Positions 11,946 through 24,627 of a stretch of DNA of 64,000 bases are shown piece after piece. The notes under the pieces are model-generated. The model had not been told where the DNA came from. It saw only the letters and a list, made by a program, of their open reading frames with translations, and ran no database searches. Source of the DNA: Laguncularia racemosa (taxonomy: Eukaryota > Streptophyta > Magnoliopsida > Myrtales > Combretaceae); assembly GCA_037954665.1 (NCBI GenBank), contig JBBMOL010000099.1, positions 1,798,001 through 1,862,000 on the forward strand, given 5' to 3'. Within the stretch, counting starts at the first letter, position 1; each line of letters starts with the position of its first letter. Position numbers and translations under genes: made by a program.

Positions 11946-14900
11946 GGAACCCTTAAGAAAACAAATATCCAGGAAACTACACATCCCAGAGCATATAATG
12001 TGAAAAGACCAGCAATGCCAACGGATTTTAACATGATGGGAAGCGAATAAATGATCAGGATGCTTCCAATCCAATATGTGAGAGCACATATAGTGATGCA
12101 TAAGCTACGAACCTTCATAGGGAAAATTTCTGCACACAGAATGTTAGGAATAGCCCCAAACCCCATGACAAAGCAACTCACATAAACCATGATACCTCCT
12201 GATGAGATTATGGCATAGGCAGTAGGACTTATATTGATGCTACTTGCTAGGACTAGGACAAGCAGTGAGACAATCAATACAGGAATTGTGTAAAGCAACA
12301 ATGACCTGAAAAAGGAAGAAAATTATATGAATTTAGCCGCATATAGATTCTTAGAAAGTACACATTAATTATTGTAATTATATCTACAGTAGTGCTAATA
12401 ATCTTCAGCCGTATTCTCCATGGAAATTTGTATCTTCTAGTCATTACCTGATAAATATTCATAAATTGTGCTCAAGGAGGCAAAAGTTTCCACATTATTG
12501 GAGATAGTAACAAATACTATCTGTTTTTTCAAATTTATGCCTCAAGTTTGAAATTAAACATCAACCTCAATCCAACTTCTTCTTCTTCTTCTTCTTCTTT
12601 TTTTGTTTAGATTGCTTGTCAAATCTTATACTTTGAAGTTTGACGTTGCGAAATACCAGTTTAAATGAGGTAAAGGTGAAGCAATAAATTCAACAAGTTC
12701 GATTAAGTATAACATTTATTAACTTTAAACCTTAAGTATAAAACTAACAAATCACTCAGAAGTTCTTATAGTCATTTGGCTGTCGTTCAACGACTGTTGT
12801 TTTTAGAATTTGCTCTTATGCATGTTGTATTTTATCTAAATGGAACTGACTAAATGGAGGATATACACATGATGCTAAATATCCATTATACTAAAAAACA
12901 ACCTGCAAAGTGTTTGCAAATTTCGCACATAATGAAGGGGTCATACCTTCGGCCGCAAACATCCATTAGCCTCATCGAAAGTGAAATGCAAGGAAGCATT
13001 GTAAATGACATGATGCAACTTATGAGTATAGCTGCAGAATCAGTGCCAATTCCTAGATTTGTTAGAAGTACATCAACCCCAGCTTGCCGAAGGATTTGAG
13101 GAGAATAAAATAGCAGCCCATTAATGCCTGATACCTAGTGAAACAACATAATTTAAGACAATTACTCAAATGGAGGGAAAAAATCCATATATGTGCTATG
13201 TGTCGGACTAATCAAGCATTATTCAGCCAAAATAGGTTAATACTGGACTTGATTATTTTAATGAAGTCAGCTTGGTCTGATGCAGAAGCAACATTTAGCT
13301 ACTCTTGTTGATCTTGGTGCTTAACACCATATGATATTGTTTTGTTGAATTGCCATCTCAAACCAGTGCTAGGCATAATAATGAACCGCAAAAATAATCA
13401 AGCAAATTATACTGGTCAGCTTGTAAACTTTCAAAATGACACCAACAACTCAATTTGTTTATCATACACTTATATGTTGCATGCATTAAGTCAACTTAAT
13501 GAAAACTAATAAAGTTATCTATGAAGTTATGAAATTGAAAATAGGGGTGTCCATATTTTTCAATCTTCATTAGGGGGTTTAATGTTTAACATAACAAGGG
13601 TTGTACATGTACAATTAAGAAAAGTGGGGGTCTGAAAATTTGAAAGTTTTCAGCACTGGTGATAAATTTACCCAATATAACTTGGACTTGCTTATAAGCA
13701 ATCAAAGAATGCACAAAATTTCACAAGATTAGAAGATAACTACTTCCAAGCATGTACAGAGCTCAGAGAGAAATGGTGAAAAAGTGAAAATCTTGAAACT
13801 CTTCTAACTAAACACTAAAACATCAACAAGGACTTGTTTGGTTACCAGAAATAGGATCCTATTCCTGAAGAATCCAGTTCTTGCCATTTTGGTAATAAAA
13901 ATAAGCTATGAATGCAACTCTACAATATTTGGAAGTTTCCCTTGCATTTACAGAAATCGTACCTGCTGAAGAATTTGAAGTCCTACTCCAACAATTAATG
14001 CACGCCTTACTCCTGGTTCACAAAGATCATGCCAACTTGGTCCATCAGAACTGATTTTCTTCCCTCGAGGATGCTGATTGCGTGGATTAATGGAATGGGA
14101 AGCACTGACCAGAGCAGTTGCTCGGGTAATATCACCCTCTCCATGAATATCAATGCCAGAAACAGAGACAACAGATTCACGTTGTGAACCTTGAATGTTA
14201 TTCTGATGCAAATATATCCTTCTCACGCTTTTGCCATGCTCTCCTTTCTCAGAACTTTTCCATGCCAGTTGCCAGCCACTTCCAATATCAGTACTATTGA
14301 GTGGCTCTCCAGTATCATCATGCATGAGCTTAGAAGCAAGTTGCACGCTTAATTGGCTACCAATTGAGATTGCTGAAGGTGCATTATATTCCCTTTCTGT
14401 GCCAGTGTCCTGTCTTGATAGCAATGGCGAGTGTAAATCCTCATAATCACCATCCTCACCAGATCCATAGTCCTCATAGTCCCTTTGACTCTCCAAATCT
14501 GAGTGTAGGTTTTTGTGGCTATTGTCCATTGTACTATAAACACTTCCAGTGTTTGCAAAGTGCATGCTATGCATGCTTTGATTATATGGAATCGCATCAT
14601 TAATACTTTCAAACACATTGACAATAGGATCTTTCAATGGTATACTTTGATTTGGCAAGCTCCTTGCTATCAATGATTTGGCAATCCATGAACGTCCACT
14701 CCCATGTTCATGTAACCTGAATTCACCATGTCCTAATGGTGTTTGTGGGATTTCATTTGGATATTTGGTTGGAACAATTATGTATTCTTCAATGGATGTT
14801 TCTTCTCCAACATTGAGACCTTCAACCAACAAAGCTAACTCACCTAAAGAAGAATTGCAAGCAAATATTAATCAGTACTGGAATAAATTGGAATGAGGAA

Positions 14901-16244
14901 TATAGACTTTAGGAATAATTGAAATAGGAGCAATGTATGTTTGAACCCAAATGCAAAGAGATATATGCTATTAACGGTACAAATGTGCGATGAATGTCAT
15001 ATAAGATGGTAAGAAAAGATGATATATAATTTTTAGTTATGCAGATAATTAATAAATGTTACATAAACAGGTTCAAGCAAGATGATAGTTTGATGCTGAG
15101 TAAACAGGTTCAGGCAAGGTGATATAGTTTGATATTAACTACATGACTCATTCGTGTAACATTTATCACCTATAGACACATATCTGCATCTAGGCCCAAA
15201 CATATATCTCTTCTATGTTATTATCCCTAGAAACTTTACAATTTGCAAGAGAAATGGAAGGAATATGTCAACCTGAAACATCATGGTTGCCACGAAGCCT
15301 TTGAAGAACCAGTTTAGCCTTGAGCATCTGGCCTTTGCATACTAGCCACCGAGGAGACTCAGGTAAGAAAAATAGTGTCAAGGCAATATACATCAGTGCA
15401 GGCAGACAAAGAACTCCGAGCATCAATCTCCAACTAGGAGACTCCATCAAAGACATCCCAAATACCATGCAATATGATAAAAACATTCCAAAACAATTAT
15501 TGAACTGTGGTAGTGTGTTTAGTTGTCCTCTTATTTCTGAAGGAGACATCTCCGATATATAGAGAGCAATTTGAGAAATACTAATACCGACTCCAAATCC
15601 TAGTAGTAGCCTTCCCAAAAGTAGGATATAAACATTAGGTGCCCATACCATTGTCAATCCAGCTGTGAAATATGACAACGAAGCAATTATCAACATCGGA
15701 CGTCGCCCCAGGGTATCTGAAAGATATCCAGAAAATATTGTAATAATTGTGCCTCCAATTTGTGAGGCAGATAAAATGAGTCCTTCCATTGCTGGTTGGC
15801 TTTGTAGATCAAATTCCTTCTTGATGTAAACAGCAGCCCCTGCCAACGGCAACTCTTGACATTTATAATCACAATAAATTTTCAGGATATTCAGCCAGTT
15901 GTGCAGTTACTTTTTCATATTTCATCAATTTGTTCTATCAACTAATGACAGATTCTGCAGTTGTTGAATTGCAAATATGTTGAAACCTAAATCTCTATGC
16001 AGTCTCTTTATGGTAGCCTTGACCAAAACAATCTGCAGCGAGTACTTCAATTGGTAGGACCTATATAATCTTTAGATACTAAATCGAAACATATTCGGAT
16101 CTACAGTCTTTGCCACACTTAGAGATGTTAGATTGTAAGTAGTAAATTTAAACAGCCAGACATACCCGCAATTGTTGAATTGTCCCATCCCTGTAACATA
16201 TGGCCAATTGCGGCGGCAATGGCCACAAGAATTGCACTCCTCAT
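11876..16244 (-). CDS. TST: Tonoplast sugar transporter, TST/TMT family (five coding exons)
   Basis: Proton-coupled monosaccharide/sucrose importer of the vacuole membrane, major facilitator superfamily. Coding exons on the minus strand: 16244-16166, 15839-15273, 14843-13963, 13134-12947, 12305-11876. All introns are GT..AG and the frame is continuous over 2145 nt (714 aa plus TAG), close to the usual 730-740. Residues 1-26 give the first membrane segment (GHMLQGWDNSTIAG, family-typical). The N-terminal six-helix half carries SDTLGRR and PESPRWL. A long hydrophilic central loop of about 300 residues, the TMT hallmark, carries SIEEYIIVP and DLHSPLLSRQD. The second half carries GVGLQILQQ/VSGINGLLFYSPQIL, NILCAEIFP and PETKG. 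It encodes the only full-length transporter here; the other copy is broken. Family assignment is secure, the exact paralogue number is not. Confidence 0.94.
12570..12600. repeat. CTT microsatellite in TST intron
   Basis: Run of CTT units within the last intron of the TST gene. Confidence 0.8.
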
Positions 16245-16259
16245 ATTTGTTTTCTTCCG

Positions 16260-16880
16260 AGAATGACCTTTTTATTTTCTATAAGAGATTAGAATTCCAG
16301 GGACGATATCGAAGCTCTAGCTTCCAGTATCCACGCCTGTAATGTGCAAAAATAAACAAAAGCAACTTAAAGATCATGGAATTCCTAGCCATTGATCGGG
16401 TCTATAGCAGTTTTTCCAGTAACCTTATGACGAATTAAAATCTAAATTTTTCTTTCATTCGAGACTAAGAAAATAAATTTCCAAGAAAGATAGAATCTGA
16501 GAGGAAAGAGAAACTTCAAAAAATTTTAATATATCCAACGATTATGCTTTTGCCTGATTCTAATTCTGAATCATAACATCTTACCTCTAGGAATCTGCAA
16601 ATATTCCAGCCAGGGCAGAATCCTAGCTTAATTGTCTCCAAAATCGTCCATTGCCTGAGAAAGCATATATCTGTGAGAAACAAATTCAAAGAAAATTTCC
16701 CAATGAGCCTGAAAGTAGCTTTAGAAGAAAACAGAACAACCACAAATGCATGAAGAAAAGATAAAAGACAACCTGAAAAAAGAACGTAAGAAATGGTTGC
16801 ACACCATGATTCTTTGAATTTAAGTGCATTTCGTGGACTACAAACTCAGCTATAGGATGATTTCCGAACCATCACGTGGG
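16260..16880 (-). promoter_or_regulatory. 5' leader and promoter region of the TST gene
   Basis: The leader seems spliced: AGGTAAG at about 16587-16581 is a donor-like site, and TTACAG before GCGTGG at about 16338 is acceptor-like, just upstream of the start exon. TMT genes are known to carry a 5'UTR intron. Further acceptor-like sites lie near 16655 and 16771. A perfect palindromic G-box CACGTG with ABRE-type context (CCCACGTGA on minus) lies at 16873-16878, about 630 bp upstream of the ATG. The TSS is not determined. Confidence 0.5.
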
Positions 16881-17195
16881 ATGTGTAGAATGTGATTGTT
16901 GTAGGAGTCAGCGTGACGTGTCATTATAATCTCCTATGAGGATGTTCTATTCTAAGATTTTACGTGTAAGGTAATATCTGTAAATGCATTGTCAAGCAAT
17001 TGGGCAAATCTTATCTCTTTATTAGTAACACAGAATTTTGATACAAAAATAATATTTTAATAATATAAATTAGGAATAATATTCTATTTAAACATTAAAT
17101 ATAATAGTTATACCAATATCATATTCATGCAACATATAATTAGGATATTAAGTGTCTATATAATTGGCCGTTATTTAAAGGATGCAACTTGTTAA

Positions 17196-18869
17196 AAAGC
17201 TGTATTTGTTTCATAAAATTATGTCTTTAGAAACTATTATAACACGTGATTTCATTTAATATATGTATAAAAGGGGTTAGTTAAATTTTTGGAGGTTATT
17301 TATCAATTTATTGAAACTTAGATAGAGAGTTATTTGCAATATCGAAAAGTTAAAAGATATATCTATACCTAATTCAAAATTTAGGAGGACCAATTGCATT
17401 TTCCCCCACAAATTACATCTTATATAAATTTTTTTTTTCCAATCTCTCATATTCAAATCTTTCTCAAAATAATTTTAACTCAAATTTATAACTAGTGCAT
17501 TATAAAGAAAACTAAAAGTGCTTTTTTCTTTTACAACTATAGAAAACATAAAACATCAAAATTATTTATAAAGCATGTAATGAGAATTAAATTAAATTCA
17601 AGGTTGTTAATTTAGAAAGGGATTGATTTGTAAGCTATATCATGACATTACCTTTATGCAAGTTGATGACTCTTAACTTAACAACATGCATAGGCAAAAG
17701 AAGTTTTGGCTCAACAAGGTTATTGTAGTGACCTTATAGGGCTTAGTAAATAGTTTTGAAGTATCTATCACATGATAATCACTTTATGAGTTAGAGATTG
17801 TAAAATTCTACTTAACTATTTGATTTTTACACCTAATTATAACAAATATAAGTATACTTTACGAATTTAGCTACAAAGTCCAATATTCCAAGGCTATTTA
17901 GAATTGCAAAGAAACGGAATCTCCTATTAAGTAGTAAAATGGATAGAATCTTTAACTTTGCAAATAAGATGTTACCTATTTGCTATCTAGGCCGTAGGTC
18001 TTACATTGATTGTCTTGAATAGGGGTAGCTTTTATTCATACGAAGTCCTAATTCAATATTAAGAAGTGAGCAACTACTGCTCAGTGAGGGGTAAAAACAC
18101 AAGCAGTATGCTATATATAGATAAGTATAGAAAATGCAATATAGCAGTCTTTCAGTAACCAATAAACAACTATAGGATGCCAAACCTCCTCCTTGGGGTT
18201 GAGGGTACCGATTACTAGTAGTGTCTAAGTGATCCAATAAGCAACATTCTTATTTAAGAAGCCTTGGGATGTCCTTAAGTCCCTTCATCATACGATCATA
18301 GGCTACTTGACATCCCTAGCTAACTGTTCGAGATTCACGCACACAAGACTCTCAACGGTAGTGAAGACTACAAGTTTTGCTAACGATTTGAGATGTCACA
18401 TAGTTCGCAGAAAACAAAACAGGATTATTAACGCAAGCTGTCCTTTCTAACTACCTTGTAACAATAATAGCCGTAAAAAGTGTAATGTCTTGTGTAATAT
18501 ATATTAGGTTTTGCTTAAGGGGAAACCAGTCACTTAGAAAAATGATATGCATAAAATGGTACATATTCAATATCAAACATAGGTTACAGAGATGATATTT
18601 TTTAAACTAAATTATATTACCATGTTCACATATTTTATTGAAGAATAAGGTCTAAATACACCCGAAAGATACTTTTTACTTTAATAATATAGATATTATA
18701 AATTACAACAATTTTCATTATTATACTTATCCCTTACCAAGAGCATAAAAGGCATCAAGGTGCATATTCTTTATGTTTGATATGTAACACATGACAGTGG
18801 AACATTTTATTACTATTTAACTTGCAGAAAATAACAAAAGTTCCTTTTTTTTTCATTTTCTAATTAAAT
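17196..18869. other. AT-rich intergenic DNA, no gene seen
   Basis: No domain, LTR pair or RNA gene could be recognised. Small open stretches such as 18001-18237 on the minus strand have no recognisable content. The stretch 18240-18480 is less AT-rich than its surroundings but unassigned. Confidence 0.4.
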
Positions 18870-19560
18870 AACAGAGCTTCAAGGAGTCAGATATGCAAAC
18901 AACCAATCGGCTTGAGGAGATACTTCTACAGTCAACGAATACCAAGGGCGGGCCAAACATATTATGTGGATCTTAATAAAAAAACATTTGCAATCGCTTT
19001 ACATATTTATGGCACTAAATCCACTCACCTCGATGTTTTAGCAGCTAATCATAATATCCGGGTGGGAGTATAATAACCCCACAAGACAGATCCTCAGCTC
19101 AAATGAGATGCTTCGTGTAATAATCTAATCCCTCAATGTATATAATTTCCTATTGTACATAAATCATCGATCTGTCTGCATTCATTCAGTTGATTCCCAA
19201 ATTGCATGACACACGGGTTGGATCTTTGATAAGCATCAAGTCTCTTCTTGGCTTGTTTAAAGTAGGTTGGGCATGGTGAAGATCATAATACCAAGCAAAT
19301 GAAATTGTGCACAGTACTGAGAATGGTGGTGTTGCTGTATAGAGGTATGTAAGGGATTTTGGGATCATTTCAAGGGGAGAAGAAGATAAGAAAAAAAAAA
19401 AAAAAAAAAATATGGAGAGGAAAAGAGAAATGTAAAATCACGTGTGACAGAGTGGCAGAAAGGTGGAATCGTGCGAGGTTGGGTTGGAAAAGTGGGCGAG
19501 AAAAGCGGAATAATGCTATGCACTCAACATGGGTCTAGCAAGGACCGACCCCTAGAACCT
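18870..19560 (-). other. GC-richer island with small ORF, possible gene fragment or transcript
   Basis: This stretch stands out from AT-rich flanks. On the minus strand a CT-rich leader, a 21-base poly(T) run (19390-19410) and a G-box (CACGTG, 19439-19444) precede a 60-codon ORF (19368-19186, starting MIPKSLTYLYTATPPFSV) with one hydrophobic stretch. Downstream near 19035 there is a donor-like CGAGGTGAGTGG. No family is recognised. It could be a 5' gene fragment, a noncoding transcript, or chance. Seen on the plus strand, the poly(A) could instead be a retroposon tail. Confidence 0.25.
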
Positions 19561-19648
19561 TCCTTTGTCTTATGTACATAAGTTTGACAGGGGCAATGTG
19601 CCCCCATGTGAAATACACTTCTGGGGCGAACTCTTACAAGTACACCAA

Positions 19649-19670
19649 TAATGCTGTGGCTTCACAGCAT
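19649..19670. repeat. Perfect 9-bp-stem hairpin
   Basis: AATGCTGTG and CACAGCATT form a perfect inverted repeat around a 4-base loop. It sits in the GC-richer stretch next to the large foldback. Function unknown. Confidence 0.5.
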
Positions 19671-19714
19671 TGCATGGCCAGGTATCCTATGCTATTGTAA
19701 TGCCAGATCTTATT

Positions 19715-20412
19715 GATTTTTTTAAAAACATATATTATATTCATTATCCCATAAACTTTGTAAATTATATCAATATTTTATATTTTTAAAATATAACATT
19801 TATTCCCTTGTTTTTATACATATATAAGTTAATGTGACATTTAATTGATGTATTATTGTCATGCCATTGTCACATTAGCATAATAATATATTTATTTCAA
19901 TATATAGATAATAATAATAATAAAAAACTAAAATAGTAAAAATATTTGGAAAAATTAAAAAATATATATATATATAGAAAAATATTTTAAAGAACATATA
20001 TTATATATAGTATACATACAAGCACATATATACAAACAATTCTTTTTTTCTTTATTTTTATTTTTTATTAATATAATTAAAATATTTTATGTATATGTGC
20101 TTGTATGTATATTATATATAATATATATACTTAAAAAATTTTCAGTATTTTTCTTTTTTTTTTTGAATTTATTTCCTTATTTTTTATACTATTTTAGTTG
20201 ATTATTATATATATATTAATATTTAAATAAAATATGTTATTATCGCTACCATGGTGATGATGTGGTGCCGACATGTTAGCTTTCATGTCACATCAGCATA
20301 CATGTAGGCAAAAGTAAGAGGTAAGTGTTATATTTTGAAAAAGTAGGGTATTGGTGTAATTTACAAAGTTTACAAGTGTAATCAACATAATTTACCCTTT
20401 TTAAAAAAATAA
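19715..20412. mobile_element. Large AT-rich foldback element
   Basis: A roughly 700-bp imperfect palindrome centred near 20055. The outer arms share AAACTTTGTAAATTA (about 19751-19765, inverted near 20357-20371). The inner arms share the motif around CATACAAGCACATA (about 20016-20029, inverted near 20096-20110). No ORF. It behaves like a foldback or MITE-type transposon. The exact ends and target duplication cannot be fixed by eye. Confidence 0.6.
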
Positions 20413-22799
20413 GGAATCTATGAAATGAGGTTTTTATTTTTTTATTTTTTAATTTGTTAGAATAGTATTATCAAACACATAAAAAAGTTAAAATAATATT
20501 AAGAAACTTTAATGAAAGATTTTAAGAATAAAATGAAAGATTCTTAAGTAAAAAAGTTTCCTTAAATGTGGATGTGACATCTTAAGATTTTAAACTATTC
20601 CTAGCATTAAACATAACCTAAGCATATTTATCAATTGTATGTAACATTTTGAGCGACTTTTTTTTTTAAAAGTAATTCTCCACTTTACTAATGCAATGCT
20701 TGGAGAATTACTTATAACTAAGATTTTGGCACTTTCCAAAACAAAAGTTAAACTTAAAGAATTAAAAGAAGAAGAAGAAGAAGCATCCCTATTAAATATG
20801 AGAATAGGTGCCAAGCATCGGTACTTATGGAAGGTACCAAGGTGCTTTTATATAACTTAGGACTTGTTGAGTTTGTTTTATTTTTATTTGTTTAGTGTCC
20901 CTTTAGTGTCTACTTAAATATAAGTGTTTAACTGGAGTACGATTGGATTTAGATAGAAAAAAATAATAAAGATACAATTACACATTTATCTTTATTAGAA
21001 AAATCAAACCCTAAAACCTTACTTCAAAATATAAGTGAATTAGATATAAATCAAACAATTTATCTAAATGCTAGTTTTTAAACAAATATAGATTAAATGC
21101 AAATCAAATATAGATAAGATACAAATAAGAAACATACAATCTAAACAAGCCCTTAAACTACTAGAGGTTTATCAAAGATATTTAAAATGTTTGGTATGAG
21201 AATGATGCAACATAACACGTGAAATTAAAATTAGGATTTTATCACAAACCATTGATTTTGCGAATACCTAGCATGCAATTCTCAAATATCAATTGCAAAA
21301 AATAGAACAATTTTTTTTTTCAAAAAATAGAAATGCCTAAAAACTATCAAAAATAAAAATGCCTAAAGCTTAAGGACATGTAGCAAATTAAAAGACAAAT
21401 GCAATATTACAAACGAAACTCAAAAAAGAGGTATCTATAAAAAGTTATAAGTACTCTAAAAATTATCAAAAATAACAAATTCGACCATTTAAGGGACTAA
21501 ACATTGGAATTTGCCTTAAAATTAGCATAGTTCAATACCAAAAGTATTGACTTCTTCGAGTTAACTCGTTTCCTTCAAAATAAGGTCTAAAAATCAAGAA
21601 ATTGTGATCAACCCAATTTTGTCTCATTTCGCCATGTACCTATTTACTAATACCTTCACCTCATCATATAATATATGCCAAACATTCCTAATAAAACATA
21701 CTCTAATAAGAGGTTTCTTATGAAATCATGGTATTATTTGGTTGTTAAAAATTTGTGGTACTAGACTGAACAATTTGTTATTTGTTTGATTTGTATATTT
21801 TCTTGGTCACTAGATAAAAATAATCATAAAGTATAGACAAAATGTTTATATTTTATATTATCCAAAATATAGTAAAAAAATCAAATTCACTGGATAAAAA
21901 TATAAAAATCCTTATTCAATATTTTATATATTATATTTAGTGCAATGCTTTATATTTAATGTAATACTTGTACATCAAAATTGTAAATATTATAAGAGAG
22001 TTGTATTATCTTATTTTTCTTATTCTGTACCATTCAGTTCTTTTTATATTATTTAGTACTAAAATTCAAACATTACCTACGAGATTATTATATACATTAG
22101 GAAAAAATATTTTTAGTAATTCGGAATATATTTTTAGATATGGTGTTCTTGCTATATGCTCTATTCGCGATATGAGCTTAAGACTCGTGATTTTCGAAAT
22201 AACTCTTGTATTAGTGTCTATATGACTTTAGGACACAGTTTACCATGTTTTTAGGTGCTCCTCATTTTATTTTTCAGTTTTAAATATTTTTTGTCCTTAA
22301 TGCGGTTTTGAGCCCATCGGTTGTTTTATTAATACCGCTAGGTATTAGAATTTGGAATTTTACGATGGCGTATACTATCAAGATTATTATTATTATTATT
22401 ATTAATTTAATAATTTTTTTATTGTTTTGAATTTTGGGGGCTACGGCTTAATATTTGGTAATTTTATCATTATTAATAAGATTTCTATTGCTAATGTATA
22501 TACAATAAAAATTATTTTTACATCTTTAAAATATATTTTTAATCATCGGTGTTCGTATACTTATATTATTCACTCCATGTCTCGTTCTTGAATATTTTTT
22601 ATGATAGCAAATATACATGTAATTAGGCACTTTAATAACCATTGTAATATTTATGATTTATATATAGTAAGATTATCATTTTGGTGGGGTTCTCATTTTC
22701 AATTATAATTATAAATGTTGATTACTATTGTTAATGACGTCCTCATTTGTTATTGTTATTGACTTGTTAATGTTTTTGTCATGATCATTCTTATTAGGA
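20413..22799. other. AT-rich intergenic DNA, unassigned
   Basis: Very AT-rich. An 85-codon open stretch at 21968-22225 (plus) is rich in Leu, Ile and Tyr with no recognisable domain. The surrounding 22200-22790 is less repetitive and contains an ATT microsatellite (22381-22404). I considered organellar or transposon coding origin but could not support either. Confidence 0.35.
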
Positions 22800-23460
22800 T
22801 AAATTATAAAAAAGTTACCTGTATTTTTTGTTTTTTATAAAAGAACGTAATCTTTTTCTTTTTTAATAAAAAGTTAATCTGTATTTTGTAATTTTATATA
22901 AATAATAAATAGCGACAAGAGTCACTATTTTATTGGTCCATAAATGATTAAATAAATAATTAAATATTATAAAAAAATACATATATTCTTACGATTTAAT
23001 AAAAAATAAAAAAAATGCAGAAAGGTTTGGAAAAAAAAAACTGAAAAATGAAATAAAAAAAATAAAATAAAGAAAAGCAACCGGCAAACCAGGATAGAAA
23101 TGACAACACACACCGCAAACCCGCTTTCCTTTCGTGCGAACGGAAGGAAGCAAGGAAAGTTCGGGGAGCAAAGCCGTCGTACCCTTATTCGATGCAGAAG
23201 AAGGTGATGTGATTGTGATGGCGAAAGTGTAATCGAAAATTCGCAAGAAAAGTACGGTCAGAAATCGGTTCTGTATTTTTTTATTTTTTTATTAAATTAT
23301 AAGAATAAATAGATTTAATAATATTTAGTTATTTATTTAATCATTTATGGATTAATAAAATAGTGGCATGTATTACCATTTATCATTTAAGCAAAGGCCT
23401 CAAAAAGTAGGGAGTTAAATAGAAACAATAATTGTGAAATTGTATGGAGTCATTAGACAT
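22800..23460. mobile_element. TIR element (MULE/MITE-like) carrying a GC-richer core
   Basis: The left arm 22921-23020 and right arm 23273-23376 are inverted copies (shared core ACTATTTTATT..TCCATAAATGATTAAATAAATAA), with weaker similarity extending outward. They enclose about 240 bp (23030-23270) that is much GC-richer. This core has a minus-strand open frame beginning near 23246 that is Ser/Thr/Pro-rich (AITITSPSSASNKGTTALL) and looks like a captured gene 5' end or plastid-targeting-like sequence. The outer limits of the element are uncertain. Confidence 0.5.
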
Positions 23461-23465
23461 TGTCA

Positions 23466-24200
23466 TGAGGCGTAACTGTCCCAGACCCGGATCCGGACCA
23501 AAACCCGGACCTGGCAGTTTTTGATCCCCAAAATGGGAACTGGCCTTGAATTAGTGGGATCCGATTTGGCCTGGATCCTTGGCCTCATCAATTCACGAGG
23601 TGGTTTCAGATTCGTAAATCGAACTTAAAATTTTTTAAAAATTTATTTAGTTTAAAAATAATAATTTTAAAAATTAAATAATAAAAAAATTATGAACCTA
23701 AAATTCTTATTTTTTTAACTCATTTTTCAAATAATTTAAAAAAAATTCTATTTATTTATATAAAAACCACATTTAAATAGAGCTATCATCTTAATTATGT
23801 GGAATAAAAATCTAAAAAAGAAATTCAAAAAATAAAAGTTGATTTTAGTCATATATTGTTACGGAATGATAATATCCTTTTAATAAATTTTATAGATACA
23901 ATGCATACTTTTTCTATACATTTATTTCTTATGTTATTAATAGTAACAACACAATAAATATTGTGAATGGAAATTAAATTTTTTAATTTCACATGGAGAT
24001 AATTTAATTTTTTAATATTATTTTAATTTTAATTTTAATATATTTTTTCTTAAATTTTCTATATATTTATTTATTTATTTATGGATTAGACTTAGTGGAT
24101 CTAGCGGTTGAATTGCAAGGGACTCGTTGAATCGCTGGATTCCTTCGTGGTTTCAGAACCAACCATACAAGGCTGGTTCCGGTTAGACTCAACCTATGAT
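23466..24200. other. Probable decayed DNA-transposon-derived sequence
   Basis: GC-rich ends full of GGATCCGG/CCCGGACC- and GGTTCCGG-type motifs (23485-23600 and 24090-24190) flank an AT-rich centre. This layout resembles non-autonomous hAT-type elements of plants, but clean inverted termini or a target duplication could not be found. Nothing coding is visible. Confidence 0.3.
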
Positions 24201-24627
24201 GTTGTCTAGAAGTCATATTTTTATATTGATTTCAAAGCTAGAACTAGAAATTCCATAAACATTGTATGTTCAACATGGCATAAAGGCATATAAAGTATCT
24301 TTACTTTCAAATTTGAGCAATTTAGTGGTTGAAATTTCATTCTTTAGAAATTTAGTACTTATACTTTCAAATAATGTATAACATAGTATCTCTATCAGGC
24401 ATTAAATTTATAAAAAAAAATGAAATTTTAGGTACTAAATTACTTAAATTTGAAAATAGAGATACTCTGTGTGTCTTTTCCTAATTCAAATTTGATCACC
24501 ACATGGAGGAGCTAATACAACTTGCTAGTAACCATTTGTGCTCTTTATTTAAATTTGATTGGAATACAATGTCAAGCTTATGGTTGAGTGATTAAGATAG
24601 TTAACATTTCTTAATTTAAAATGCACA

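Larger units (their letters stand above)
10150..17195. repeat. TST duplication block, copy A (intact transporter)
   Basis: This block is homologous along its length to 29030-48125 once the retrotransposon at 29634-42016 is removed. Landmarks: 10613-10760 matches 29520-29633 plus 42017-42045; the exons and introns of the transporter match; 5' flank 16260-16870 matches 46600-47320; the far flank 17020-17195 (ending near CTATATAATTGGCCGTTATT) matches 47975-48120. The copies are clearly diverged, so the duplication is old. Block edges are approximate. Confidence 0.75.

Noticed and set aside
14231..14896. Several plus-strand open frames over the TST loop exon
   Set aside because: They lie opposite a well-supported exon and have no recognisable domains; shadow frames.
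19390..19410. Poly(A) run taken as proof of a SINE or retrocopy
   Set aside because: No flanking target duplication or pol III box was found; an equally good reading is a poly(T) in a minus-strand leader.
21968..22790. Possible mitochondrial or viral-like coding sequence
   Set aside because: The hydrophobic frame of 85 codons does not match any organellar or viral protein I can recognise, and stops follow quickly in all frames.
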